64,000 bases of DNA from Gloeocapsopsis sp. IPPAS B-1203 (GTDB lineage: Bacteria; Cyanobacteriota; Cyanobacteriia; Cyanobacteriales; Chroococcidiopsidaceae). The position numbers and the translations under genes were made by a program. The notes under the pieces were generated by a model. The model was given only the letters and a program-made list of their open reading frames with translations, had not been told where the DNA came from and did no database searches. Of the stretch, positions 7,407 to 16,543 are shown one piece after another. The DNA lies in contig NZ_PEIG01000023.1 in assembly GCF_002749975.1 (NCBI RefSeq), forward strand, positions 1 to 64,000, read 5' to 3'. Position 1 is the first letter of the stretch. The number at the start of each line of letters is the position of its first letter.

Positions 7407-9368
7407 CTAGATGAAGACACTAGCTTCAATTAAATTGGCATCGGCAGCAATCGCAATTAGATCGCCATTGGACTTTAAGTGAATAAAGGTATCTATACCT
7501 GAGCCACCTTGAGTATTTCCTAGTATCAAGTTGTATTGGTCGCGAGAGCCTGCCAAGTCAATTAAATCCCCGTCCAAAAATCGGTAATCTTCAATTACTG
7601 CAAAGCCCGCTCCCTGGTAATGACTCACATTCCCGTCACTCAGGACAAAAGTATCAGCACCAACAAAGCCTGCAAGCCTATCGAAGTCAGATTGAGTGTC
7701 AATAGCGTCTCCACCAATGAGAGTATCGTTGCCACCCTGACCATCCAGGATATCATTACCATCTCCACCAAAAAGGCGGTCATTACCTCTTGCACCACCA
7801 GGATCGGTGGGACTACCAGCGATGTAGTCATTACCTTCTCCTCCTGCGAGGAAATCATTGCCACCTCCACCCGCTAGCCTGACAGATCCCAGGAAGCCAG
7901 AAGCATTGATGATGTTACTACTAAAACCACCTACCAGCTCTACTCTCTCAATCGAGTTAATGCTATCAGTGCCAATACCTATTAGGCTATTGCTAGTTAG
8001 GGTAAAGTTGACATCACCCGACTCAAAAAGTGTGTCAAAGTTAGCTCCACCGTTGAAGATGTCATTGCCTAATCCACCTCCGAAGTTGTCATTACCATCG
8101 CCGCCTTCTAAGAGATCGTTGCGTGTACCGCCAATAAGAACGTCATCACCTCCTAAACCCAAAAGTCTGACATCTCCACGTGTAAAATCCCTAGCATTGA
8201 GAGAGTTAGCACTAGAACCGCCTTCTAGTCGCACAAATTCAATTCCGCTCAGGGTATCTGTGCCATTACCTATTAAGCTGGTATCGGTCAAGGTAAAATT
8301 GACATTACCTGACTGATTCAGCACATCAAAGCCAGCACCACCATCAAGAGTATCGTTACTAGCTCCGTTGTCGTTCAAACCGTCATCGCCGTCTCCACCG
8401 TTAAGACTGTCGCCACCTGCTCCTCCAGCGAGGATGTCATTTCCTCCACCACCAAACAAGTTGACAGTTCCTGTAAAACTCGATGCATTAATGATGTCAT
8501 TACCAGTGGCAGTGGTTAGCGTGACGCGATCAATGCTACTTAAAGTATCTGTACCATTACCTATCAAGCTAGTATCGGTCAGAGTGAAGTTTCCGTTGCG
8601 CGACTCAATTAATGTGTCAATGCCAGCACCACCATCAAAGGTATCGTTACCGCCTCTACCAGAAAAGAAGTCGTTGCCATCTCCGCCATTCAGGATATCG
8701 TTACCCGTTCCTCCATCGAGGATGTCATTGCCACCTCTACCGGTGAGCGACACTGAACCAGTGAAACTAGAAGCATTCATGATATTACTACTAGCACCAC
8801 CTGTCAGCACTACTCTTTCAATCGAGGTGAGGCTATCAGTGCCTTGACCTGTTAGGCTATTGTTAGTCAAGAAGAAGTTAACATCACCCGACTCAAAATA
8901 CAGATCAAAACCACCGCCACCATCGATTGAGTCATCGCCACTTTGACCAGAAATTGCATCATTGCCTGCACCACCAAGAATTGTGTCGTTACCGTGTCCA
9001 GTAAAAGAGTAAATCGAGCCACTGAAAGCAGACGCATCGATGAAGTTATTGCCACCTAAAGTAAATAGCGTTGCGTTCTCAATTGAATTGAGTTGATCTG
9101 TGCCATTACCAGTCAGGCTAGTGTCGGTAATAGTGTAGTTAACATCGGCTTGCTCAGCAACAACTCGGTCAATACCACTACCACCATCGATGGAATCATT
9201 ACCTGCTCCACCAATGAGAACATCAGCACCAGTATTACCAAGGAGAGTATCATTACCTGCACCACCGGCAACGGTATCGTTACCTGCGAGGGCGTCTATG
9301 TTGTCGTTAGCTGCATCTGCAACAATATTGTCGCTACTATCAGTGGGGCTGCCTATAATAATTGCCAT
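7407..9368 (-). CDS. Large modular RTX calcium-binding protein
   Basis: 653-residue protein. After the start MAIIIGSPTDSSDNIVADAANDNIDALAGNDTV, shared with the RTX protein at 4833, come five tandem modules of about 90 residues (roughly residues 70-540). Each module has a strand-rich part (.VNFTLT..SL.G.GTD.L.SIE.V.L.GG..N.I.AS.F.GSV.L.G.) followed by GGNDIL/GGxGNDxL calcium-binding repeats and GGAGFDxL.ESG. The final 110 residues (DRLFGGDGNDILDGQGGNDTLIGG ... FVGADTFVLSDGN ... DGDLIDLAGSRDQYNLI) close with a domain of the type seen in cyanobacterial RTX proteins. GGAAGGA precedes the ATG. No signal peptide or catalytic domain is visible. Likely type I-exported and extracellular; function unknown. 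Confidence 0.88.
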   Translation of the reverse strand: MAIIIGSPTDSSDNIVADAANDNIDALAGNDTVAGGAGNDTLLGNTGADVLIGGAGNDSIDGGSGIDRVVAEQADVNYTITDTSLTGNGTDQLNSIENATLFTLGGNNFIDASAFSGSIYSFTGHGNDTILGGAGNDAISGQSGDDSIDGGGGFDLYFESGDVNFFLTNNSLTGQGTDSLTSIERVVLTGGASSNIMNASSFTGSVSLTGRGGNDILDGGTGNDILNGGDGNDFFSGRGGNDTFDGGAGIDTLIESRNGNFTLTDTSLIGNGTDTLSSIDRVTLTTATGNDIINASSFTGTVNLFGGGGNDILAGGAGGDSLNGGDGDDGLNDNGASNDTLDGGAGFDVLNQSGNVNFTLTDTSLIGNGTDTLSGIEFVRLEGGSSANSLNARDFTRGDVRLLGLGGDDVLIGGTRNDLLEGGDGNDNFGGGLGNDIFNGGANFDTLFESGDVNFTLTSNSLIGIGTDSINSIERVELVGGFSSNIINASGFLGSVRLAGGGGNDFLAGGEGNDYIAGSPTDPGGARGNDRLFGGDGNDILDGQGGNDTLIGGDAIDTQSDFDRLAGFVGADTFVLSDGNVSHYQGAGFAVIEDYRFLDGDLIDLAGSRDQYNLILGNTQGGSGIDTFIHLKSNGDLIAIAADANLIEASVFI

Positions 9369-9571
9369 ATATATCCTTCCTTTCTTTGAGTTGGTATGTA
9401 ATAGATCAGCTAGTGTTTTATGCAGTTAATTGCAGCCGACAACGTTATTTGCTCAGCACAAAACCACCTACAACCTGCTCGCGATCGAACTGCTGGTATA
9501 AAAGTGACTGAATAAATTCTTTGATTAGCGATCGCTACTTAGAAGATTTCAGAGCTTAGCTGCGTGTTGAT

Positions 9572-10330
9572 TTATACGCGCTCAGGAGTAGCAGAAAGCC
9601 AATTTTGAACGGGGTGGAGTTTCGCATAGATCAACATTTCATTTAACCAAGCTGTGAAGAGAGCGAAGACATCATTCACAACCTCTAATGCTTGTTGTCT
9701 CATCTCCAAACTTAAGGGAATAGATGCGAGTTGAAACTCGCTATTGTCATCTCTAATGGCATGTCCCGTTTCCACAGTAAGATGAAACTTGCCAAAGTAA
9801 ATATATTCCTGTTGCGTGATGCTTTGTAACTCCTGGGCAACTCGTGTAGTGTGGCTAAATAAAATATTGCCTGTGGCTTCAATAGCTTCAATAGCTGCCA
9901 TTTTGACAATTGGATCGGCATTTAGGGTATATGCAGAGAGTTGATAAGATAATTGCCGAGTCATGCAAGTGTCTTTGCCCCAGAGAAATCGTAAGGTATC
10001 CACAAAACTTTGAGGACGGTCAAATCCCAGCACCTGCAAATCTCTCAAGAACCAATGCCAATGATGGTCATCTTCATAGGTATGCTCGTTAATCGCGTTC
10101 TGAACTAGATCAAAGTTGCTAGTCTCGTCACGAAATACATATTTATTGAGATCCCCAAAACTCATGATGAAATGGGCGATACAAGGAGAAAATCCTAGTC
10201 GTTGTAATGGAGAGATACTGCTGTCTTGCATGAATTGAAATAAAGGAGCTTGAGCAAACTCTGCTTTTTTGGTTTCAATGCGATCCAAAACATCTTGAAA
10301 AGATGCGAATTCAATATTAGAGGGAACCAT
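9572..10330 (-). CDS. Haem-oxygenase-like (HDO-type) putative iron-containing protein
   Basis: 252-residue all-helical protein. Candidate metal ligands follow the spacing of haem-oxygenase-like diiron proteins: Glu82, acidic pair 86-88 and His89/90 in EHTYEDDHHWHWFL; Glu151 in EAIEATG; His183, Glu187 and His190 in KFHLTVETGHA. That ligand pattern and the length fit the TenA/PqqC-like superfamily (annotated as 'iron-containing redox enzyme'). The substrate cannot be inferred. It is a single gene upstream of the RTX block, on the same strand. Confidence 0.75.
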   Translation of the reverse strand: MVPSNIEFASFQDVLDRIETKKAEFAQAPLFQFMQDSSISPLQRLGFSPCIAHFIMSFGDLNKYVFRDETSNFDLVQNAINEHTYEDDHHWHWFLRDLQVLGFDRPQSFVDTLRFLWGKDTCMTRQLSYQLSAYTLNADPIVKMAAIEAIEATGNILFSHTTRVAQELQSITQQEYIYFGKFHLTVETGHAIRDDNSEFQLASIPLSLEMRQQALEVVNDVFALFTAWLNEMLIYAKLHPVQNWLSATPERV

Positions 10331-10449
10331 ACATTTTCAACTGATTTAGAAAATCTTCAATATTTTTGAATAGGGAATAAATGGATGTTATGCAACTTTC
10401 CTTTATGTCCCTATGTTTGTGCGTCAAAAGCAATTTGATATGAACACGC

Positions 10450-10950
10450 TCACTTGAAGAACGAGTAGTAACTGTAAATTCCGCTATGCGGCGCTAAGCT
10501 ACAGAAAAGTCCATAAATATTCCTTTTGGCAATTCTTGCAGTACTCATCGATGACATTCCTTGAGTACTTGTGCTTGCACTCTGACTACTTGCACCACTG
10601 CTATCTGACCAGTAACCTGAAAGAGTGCAAGTCACTGTCTGATTGTTGTAATTTTTAAGGACATAAACAGTTGTATAAGGTCCAGTCGTAGTACCTTCAT
10701 CGTCTCCAGGAACTCCCCGAACAATGGGACAAGCTACATATGCATACGAAGTACTAGAGTTATATATGTAATTTGATCCTCGAACCAGTTTTGGAAGATC
10801 AGTAGAAGTTGAGTGCTGACACATACTACCTGGGAATGCTTTGTATGAATCAGCCCATGCTGGGCTAGTAGTAATTGCTGTCGCAGACATCAAAGTTGCT
10901 AGTGCAACGATCGCTTTTGTCTGTTTAGAGATTTTTTCTGAAATAATCAT
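10450..10950 (-). CDS. Secreted hypothetical protein with four cysteines
   Basis: 166 residues with a clear signal peptide (residues 1-33, cleavage after AWA). The mature protein is rich in Ser, Thr and Tyr, with cysteines at about 44, 74, 108 and 150, suggesting two disulfides. It contains a run SSGASSQSASTSTQGMSSMSTA (about 117-138). I do not recognise a family. AAAGGAC precedes the ATG. It is expected to be periplasmic or extracellular, and is flanked by long spacers (119 bp and 436 bp). Confidence 0.75.
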   Translation of the reverse strand: MIISEKISKQTKAIVALATLMSATAITTSPAWADSYKAFPGSMCQHSTSTDLPKLVRGSNYIYNSSTSYAYVACPIVRGVPGDDEGTTTGPYTTVYVLKNYNNQTVTCTLSGYWSDSSGASSQSASTSTQGMSSMSTARIAKRNIYGLFCSLAPHSGIYSYYSFFK

Positions 10951-11386
10951 AGTTTTGTCCTTTTTTTAGTAGTGGGTTTAAATGTAATGTGCTAGCCAGT
11001 GTTGTTAGCACAAACCCATCCGCGACGTGCTTAATACAGCAGCCGGAATTAAGTTATCAAGCTGAAATAAATATCAAGTTGCAGTTCAGTAGAATTGAAT
11101 CATGCAATTCTGTGACTGTTGTTCTTGAGGCTAATTGCGATCGCTGAATGGATTGCTGATACCATCTAGCTTAGAGAAAACCATGATTATTGGCAGTAGG
11201 AAAAGATCGGATCAAATGTCGGAAATGATCGGATCGTTGCTTAAATAACGTTTGGGAATGGGTAATAGGTAATGGGTAATAGGGAACTTGAAAAGCACTT
11301 CTTCTGTTAGCATTTAGCCTAAAAAAGTTAATAGCCAATAGCTAATCGCTATTTAATCACCAATTACCAATTACCAGTTACCAATT
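10951..11386. other. 436-bp spacer with short tandem repeats
   Basis: No gene seen. It holds the promoter region of the secreted protein, one HIP1 site near 11139, and two runs of short tandem repeats (11254-11286 and 11358-11386). Confidence 0.6.
11254..11386. repeat. Short tandem repeats, GGTAAT type, in inverted orientation
   Basis: GGGAATGGGTAATAGGTAAT at 11255-11274, continuing to 11286, and CAATTACCAATTACCAGTTA at 11361-11380 are opposite-strand copies of the same repeat. Together they could pair across about 90 bp downstream of the DUF2993 gene. Confidence 0.65.
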
Positions 11387-12106
11387 TTAAGGAAGAACAT
11401 TGATGCGACCACAACACATTAGTTGACCTGAAGTTAAAGTCAATGTCTCAATTGCAACTTCTGAGCCGAGATCGATCTGAAAATGATCGATATCAAATAG
11501 TTCTGTGTCGGAATGAATTTGTAGTTCTTTTAACGCTAATGTTTGACCATCAATTAATTCTAATCGCGTGTTCAGCATGAGTGGCATTTGGCGATCGCTC
11601 TCCATTATGCCGTTGATTGTTAGGCGATCATTACTGAGAATGACTTGCTCCCAGTGAACTGCTTGATGTGTAATGCTATTTTCTGTAAGAAACGATTTAA
11701 GTATGGTAGTCAGCGCCTCTGCAAGTAAGGGAGACTTTAAGGAAGCATTCAAATCAGATTCATCCAAGCGTACTTCGCCGAAAACTGGTATAGGTTCGAG
11801 TAATCGTAATGGTTGACCGCGCAATACTCCGCCCAGATTTGTTTTAATATTGTTGCCTGCGATTTTTAGTTGGGTAAGATAAAGTCCTTGATAAACTGCG
11901 TTTTGCGCCGAAATAGATACTTGGGGAATATAACCTGAGAGAATTTGGCGATCGCCTCCTGAAATCTGAACATCGAGATGCGCGACCTGCTGAACTTGCG
12001 ATCTCAGCAATAGGCGTACAGCAGGTGACAACACTTTGGTGATGATCTGACTTTGTTTAGAATGGCTACTATGTTCCGCTTCAAATTCTGTCTTTTGACT
12101 CCCCAC
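11387..12106 (-). CDS. DUF2993 (LmeA-like) lipid-binding domain protein
   Basis: 239 residues with the DUF2993 layout: a repetitive beta-rich domain (residues 25-230) with SPAVRLLLRSQVQQVAHLDVQISGGDRQILSGYIPQVSISAQNAVYQGLYLTQLKIAGNNIKTN and a Gly-Val-Leu-Arg-Gly-Gln motif. The family includes mycobacterial LmeA, a phospholipid-binding periplasmic protein; cyanobacteria carry several paralogues of unknown role. No signal peptide is visible at the N terminus (MGSQKTEFEAEHSSHSKQ), so it may be cytoplasmic or membrane-peripheral. It is divergent from the pseudouridine synthase gene across a 116-bp spacer. Confidence 0.85.
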   Translation of the reverse strand: MGSQKTEFEAEHSSHSKQSQIITKVLSPAVRLLLRSQVQQVAHLDVQISGGDRQILSGYIPQVSISAQNAVYQGLYLTQLKIAGNNIKTNLGGVLRGQPLRLLEPIPVFGEVRLDESDLNASLKSPLLAEALTTILKSFLTENSITHQAVHWEQVILSNDRLTINGIMESDRQMPLMLNTRLELIDGQTLALKELQIHSDTELFDIDHFQIDLGSEVAIETLTLTSGQLMCCGRINVLP

Positions 12107-12222
12107 GTTCTCGCCTCTAGCTCTTATGATTGAACCCGTAGTTTTTCTTTAATATTTGTACACAATTTACTACATACAATGACAAAATTTTATATAGGCA
12201 GAACCGATTAATTTTTTTTATC

Positions 12223-12996
12223 ATGGAGGAAAGAATTCAAAAAATTCTCTCCCAGTGGGGTGTTGCGTCACGGCGACAAGCAGAAGAGATGATTCGGCTG
12301 GGACGGGTGCAGTGCAATGGAAAAGTCATTGAGTTAGGACAAAAAGCCGATCCTCAGGTTGATGCAATTACAGTTGATGGCAAGCTGATCCAACTGCGAT
12401 CGCGTCCGCAACCAGTTTATCTCTTACTCAACAAACCAGCTGGAGTTATTTCTACTCGTCACGATCCCCAAGGACGCCGCACTGTTATGGATCTCCTGTC
12501 ACCAGAATTACGTGTCGGTCAAGGTATTCATCCTGTTGGACGTTTGGATGCAGATTCTACAGGAGCATTACTCCTGACCAATGATGGAGACTTGACACTA
12601 GCACTCACTCATCCCAGACATAATATTACGAAAACTTATCATGTTTGGGTAGAAGGTCATCCACCACCAACAGTGTTACAACAATGGCGTCGCGGCATAA
12701 TTTTGGATGGTCGTAGAACTCGACCAGCTAAGGTCAGTGCGATCGCTCAAAACAAAACACATACTTGCTTAGAGGTTATTCTCCAAGAAGGAAGAAATCG
12801 TCAAATCCGACGTATTGCTCAAGCTTTAGGATATCCCGTACATCGGTTACAGCGAACGGCGATTGGCTTGATTCGATTACAACCGCCACCCTTATCTGAG
12901 GGTTGCTATCGTCCCTTAAAAGACTTTGAACTGCAATTTTTGCGGGATCAAATAGACCGTCTACGTGTTGAAGAATCAGGTGCAATCAAGGAGTGA
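12223..12996 (+). CDS. RsuA/RluB-family pseudouridine synthase
   Basis: 257-residue rRNA-modifying enzyme. An N-terminal S4 RNA-binding domain (residues 1-60, MEERIQKILSQWGVASRRQAEEMIRLGRVQ) is followed by the pseudouridine synthase catalytic domain (65-240) with LLNKPAGVIST and the catalytic-Asp motif GRLDADSTGALLLTNDG. The tail motif RNRQIRRIAQALGYPVHRLQR is typical of the RluB/RluE/RluF branch. It converts uridine to pseudouridine in rRNA; cyanobacterial members are assigned to RsuA/RluB collectively, so the exact site is not settled. It overlaps no neighbour and is followed by the RodZ-like gene after 6 bp, suggesting cotranscription. Confidence 0.92.
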   Translation: MEERIQKILSQWGVASRRQAEEMIRLGRVQCNGKVIELGQKADPQVDAITVDGKLIQLRSRPQPVYLLLNKPAGVISTRHDPQGRRTVMDLLSPELRVGQGIHPVGRLDADSTGALLLTNDGDLTLALTHPRHNITKTYHVWVEGHPPPTVLQQWRRGIILDGRRTRPAKVSAIAQNKTHTCLEVILQEGRNRQIRRIAQALGYPVHRLQRTAIGLIRLQPPPLSEGCYRPLKDFELQFLRDQIDRLRVEESGAIKE

Positions 12997-13002
12997 CAAA
13001 TT

Positions 13003-13779
13003 ATGAAGTGGTGTAGGAAAAAGATTGAGATTGAACCTTCGCTCGAACAAAGAAAAGTAGAAAAATTACTAGAAATTGGTGCGCAACTACATCAAGCTCG
13101 TCAAGCCCAAGCTTTATCCTTGGAAGCAGCAGAAGCAAAAACTATGATTCAACGGCATCTGCTGCGGGCGATTGAAGCAGGTTGTTTGGAAGAACTTCCA
13201 GAACCAATTTATATTCAGAGTTATATTAAACAATATGCTAATGCACTCGGTTTAGATGGAGCTGAGTTGTCTAGCAACTTTCCTAGAGAAGATCAGCAAT
13301 TGCAGTTTAAACCCTCAGTACGAATCTTACCAGCAGCGCAGTTAAGACCAGTTCATCTTTACTTGTTATATTTATTTGTTGTTTTCTGGGCGGTAAATGC
13401 TTTGTCTCACACATTAACTCGTGGAGAAATGCAAGCGAGTAATCTTCAAACTAAAAAGCAGTTATCATCTACACAAATACAGCAATCAGATATAAAGTCT
13501 ATCAGCACTGTCGAGAATACTGAGAACGGTAAACCAGTGAGAGTTAGTGTAACTTTGAAAGCACAATCGTGGTTGCGGATTACTGCTGATGGGAAAACTG
13601 AGTTTGAAGGGACTTTACCTCAAGGAACTCAACGTTCTTGGGAAGCCCAAGAAGAACTTACACTCAGAACAGAAAATGCAGGCGGCGTGTTAGTACAGTT
13701 TAACCAGGAAAAAGCCAAGCAAATAGGCAATCCTGGTCAAATGCAAGAAGTTACCTTCGCAGCAAATCGGCGACTTTGA
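13003..13779 (+). CDS. RodZ-like helix-turn-helix membrane protein (DUF4115)
   Basis: 258 residues in three parts: a Cro/C1-type helix-turn-helix (about 25-75, with EIGAQLHQARQAQALSLEAAEAKTMIQRHLLRAIE), a single transmembrane helix (117-135), and a C-terminal DUF4115 beta domain (about 180-255, VSVTLKAQSWLRITADGKTEFEGTLPQGTQRSWEA). This is the architecture of RodZ, which links MreB to the cell wall machinery, with the N terminus in the cytoplasm. Cyanobacterial homologues are annotated DUF4115/RodZ-like; a direct role in shape is inferred from the family only. Confidence 0.9.
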   Translation: MKWCRKKIEIEPSLEQRKVEKLLEIGAQLHQARQAQALSLEAAEAKTMIQRHLLRAIEAGCLEELPEPIYIQSYIKQYANALGLDGAELSSNFPREDQQLQFKPSVRILPAAQLRPVHLYLLYLFVVFWAVNALSHTLTRGEMQASNLQTKKQLSSTQIQQSDIKSISTVENTENGKPVRVSVTLKAQSWLRITADGKTEFEGTLPQGTQRSWEAQEELTLRTENAGGVLVQFNQEKAKQIGNPGQMQEVTFAANRRL

Positions 13780-13785
13780 ATATTG

Positions 13786-13909
13786 AGGGTTCAGAGAAGT
13801 TACTCGTTAAGAGTGTTGAGTTATGAAACAATTCTTTTCATAATTGCCTCCGGCACGAGGGGCGCTTTCCAAAACTCAAAAATATTCACTCGCCTCTCGC
13901 TCCTCGCTC
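13786..13909. repeat. GTTGAGTT-type repeats between convergent genes
   Basis: TTGAGGGTTCAGAGAAGTTA (13784 on) followed by GTTAAGAGTGTTGAGTTATG (13806-13825) belongs to the same short-repeat group as copies near 18340 and 47176. No clear terminator T-run is present for either flanking gene. Confidence 0.5.
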
Positions 13910-15415
13910 CTAGTCCCTCCTTACAGGAGCGCGACCAGATAATTCTGTCAGAGATTTTAGGCGATCGCTTAACTCTGGAGTCAAATCACTAGCAGAGTAG
14001 CGCCATTCCCAATTGCCTTCAGGTTTACTCGGATAGTTCATTCTGGCTTCTGTAGCCAATCCTAATAAATCTTGTAGTGGAATCAGAGCTTGGTTTGCTA
14101 CTGAACTCAAAGCTAAACGAATTAAATCCCAGTGAATACCGTCAGAACTTATACAACCCAAATAACGTAAGAGTCTTTCTTTTTCGTACTCGGAAGCACT
14201 ATTAAACCAACCAACCGTCGTATCATTATCATGCGTTCCTGTATAAACAACACAGTTACGTGGAAAATTGAATGGTAAGAAAGGATTAGCGGCATCTGAA
14301 CCAAAGGCAAACTGCAAAATTTTCATTCCAGGAAATTCAAACTTATCGCGCAGCGCCTCGACTTCGGGTGTAATCACGCCTAGATCTTCAGCTAAAACAG
14401 GCAGCTTACCCAACTGTTCGTTAATCGCATGAAATAACGCTTCTCCTGGTGCTTCAATCCACTCTCCATTCATCGCGGTCGTTTCTCCTTGTTGCACCGC
14501 CCAGTAAGCTTGAAATCCTCGAAAGTGGTCAATCCGAATTATATCTACGTAATCAAGGATTGCTTGAAAACGCTGCACCCACCACTTAAAATTCAGTTGC
14601 TGTAATTTTTCCCAGTTGTATACGGGATTGCCCCACAACTGACCAGTATCACTAAAGTAATCTGGTGGTACTCCGGCCATTAAAGCGACTTCGCCTGTTT
14701 CTTCATCCAAACAAAAAATCTCTGGATTTGCCCAGACATCAGCACTATCATGTGCTACATAAATAGGTATATCACCAATAATGACGATACCATGCTCGTT
14801 AGCATAATGTTTTAGCTCATTCCACTGACGAAAAAACTCAAACTGCACAAATTTGTGGTAAAAAACTTCTGCTTCGAGTTGTTGGCGCGATCGCACTAAA
14901 GCTTCTGGATGACGGCGCGCGATTTCTGGTTCCCATTGATACCAACTCATTCCCTTATTTGTATCTTTCAGCGCCATGAACAATGCATAATCATCCAACC
15001 AATAGGCTTTAGCAGTACAAAATTGGCTAAATTCTTCCTGTTGTGATGTTGCTTTTGTCCTGAAGTTTTCGCAGGCTTTCTTGAGTAAAGGAATCTTAGT
15101 TTGTACAACTTGGTCAAAATCGACCTTGTTGTGAGGATCTGGTAAATTAACAAAGTCATCCGGTGTCAGTAATCCCTGCGCTACTAATCTTTCAGGACTG
15201 ATCAACAGAGGATTACCTGCCATCGCCGAATAAGCAGCATAAGGAGAGTTACCATAACCTGTAGGTCCTAGTGGTAAAACCTGCCACAACTGTTGAGCGC
15301 TTTGCACTAAAAAATCAATAAAAGAATAGGCTGATTCGCCAAGATCGCCGACACCAAATTTGCTGGGGAAGGAGGTGGGATGTAACAACATACCACTAGC
15401 TCTGGGAAAAGGCAT
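13910..15415 (-). CDS. malQ: 4-alpha-glucanotransferase (GH77)
   Basis: 501 residues, the standard length. The enzyme transfers maltooligosaccharyl units between alpha-1,4-glucans in glycogen/maltodextrin metabolism, in the cytoplasm. Visible GH77 motifs are RASGMLLHPTSFPSKFGVGDLG at the start, LPLGPTGYGNSPYAAYSAMAGNPLLIS, the nucleophile Asp in VDIIRIDHFRGFQAYW, the acid/base Glu in VLAEDLGVITPEVEALRDKFEFPGMKILQFAF, and YTGTHDNDTTVGWF. It is convergent with the RodZ-like gene and divergent from a sulfotransferase gene. Confidence 0.97.
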   Translation of the reverse strand: MPFPRASGMLLHPTSFPSKFGVGDLGESAYSFIDFLVQSAQQLWQVLPLGPTGYGNSPYAAYSAMAGNPLLISPERLVAQGLLTPDDFVNLPDPHNKVDFDQVVQTKIPLLKKACENFRTKATSQQEEFSQFCTAKAYWLDDYALFMALKDTNKGMSWYQWEPEIARRHPEALVRSRQQLEAEVFYHKFVQFEFFRQWNELKHYANEHGIVIIGDIPIYVAHDSADVWANPEIFCLDEETGEVALMAGVPPDYFSDTGQLWGNPVYNWEKLQQLNFKWWVQRFQAILDYVDIIRIDHFRGFQAYWAVQQGETTAMNGEWIEAPGEALFHAINEQLGKLPVLAEDLGVITPEVEALRDKFEFPGMKILQFAFGSDAANPFLPFNFPRNCVVYTGTHDNDTTVGWFNSASEYEKERLLRYLGCISSDGIHWDLIRLALSSVANQALIPLQDLLGLATEARMNYPSKPEGNWEWRYSASDLTPELSDRLKSLTELSGRAPVRRD

Positions 15416-15636
15416 ATTTAGTCTAAATTATTAAGAGCAGTCGCAATGAATTTACCATGCTGCATCCTTGTTTAAAACCTACCTGTGGTTATGAAGCCCA
15501 AATGATCTTCTTTTGTCTATTTGTTATAGTTCCTTAGTAATTATTTGTGCTTAATATAGCAATGTTTTACTCAATTTCACTGAGAATAACTCTATAATAT
15601 TTTTCAAAACTTCAACTTATACTGAGGTCGTCATTT

Positions 15637-16503
15637 ATGTATTTACGGCAAGCAATCAAGACTATTGTTCCAGAGCCTATATTAAAGAAAATCAAAGCTA
15701 ACTACAACAAAAATAAAAAATATAGTAATGAGATTCAATTACTCAAAGGCAAAAAAGTTTCTCAAAGTAGTGAAAAAAGCGCGATCTTCTTTACAACGCG
15801 CAAATGTGCTTCTACTTATATGGATAAATGTATTGAGTATCTCAATGAAAAATATTTAAATTTAACTCCGGTTAACTTTGAGTCTTATATATGGCAGTAT
15901 TCTAATCAAGATATGTATCAAGTTTTAGAAGAAAATTTAACAGCTTTTCAACCTCAAGGTATTTTATATGCTCCGCTACGTAAATACGTTCCTATTAAAA
16001 ATATAGAAAATTATCGTATTTTATTAATGCTAAGAGACCCGCGTGATGTTATTGTATCAAACTACTATTCTTTAGGGTTTAGTCATTCATTACCTCTTGA
16101 CGAAGAACGCAAAAAGGAGTTTTTAGATTTTCGAGAAAGAATTCAAAAACAATCAGTAGATGAGTATGTTATTGAAAGGGCTGATCGCTTTTATCGTATG
16201 TACGATGAGTACTGCAACTTAATTAAAACTCAAAATCTTCAATGGCTGCGATATGAAGACTTCATGCAAAACTTTGATTTATGGGTAAAACAATTAGGAG
16301 AGTGCCTTCAAATTTCAATTAATGAGCAAGATAGAAATATATTATTTGAGATGAAAGGAGGCGGTAATCAAGTAGAAGAAAATAAACTTAAACACATTAG
16401 AAAAGCCACTCCAGGAGATCACAAAGAAAAATTAAGTCAGGAAACTCAAGATTTTCTTAATACGAAGTTTAAAGATCTACTCCTAATATTAAAATACGAA
16501 TAA
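15637..16503 (+). CDS. Sulfotransferase domain protein
   Basis: 288 residues. The PAPS 5'-phosphosulfate-binding region is SAIFFTTRKCASTYMDKCIEYL (about 50-71, a variant of PKSGTTW), and the 3'-phosphate-binding region is RILLMLRDPRDVIVSNYYSLGF (about 128-149). It should transfer sulfate from PAPS to an acceptor, probably a polysaccharide or small molecule. The gene is AT-rich compared with its neighbours, with many AAA/ATA codons. It is followed after 40 bp by a second sulfotransferase gene, so the two are probably cotranscribed. A 221-bp promoter region separates it from malQ. Confidence 0.85.
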   Translation: MYLRQAIKTIVPEPILKKIKANYNKNKKYSNEIQLLKGKKVSQSSEKSAIFFTTRKCASTYMDKCIEYLNEKYLNLTPVNFESYIWQYSNQDMYQVLEENLTAFQPQGILYAPLRKYVPIKNIENYRILLMLRDPRDVIVSNYYSLGFSHSLPLDEERKKEFLDFRERIQKQSVDEYVIERADRFYRMYDEYCNLIKTQNLQWLRYEDFMQNFDLWVKQLGECLQISINEQDRNILFEMKGGGNQVEENKLKHIRKATPGDHKEKLSQETQDFLNTKFKDLLLILKYE

Positions 16504-16543
16504 CTGTAGATAATTTGGTCTATAAACAACCAGAGGAAAGAGT

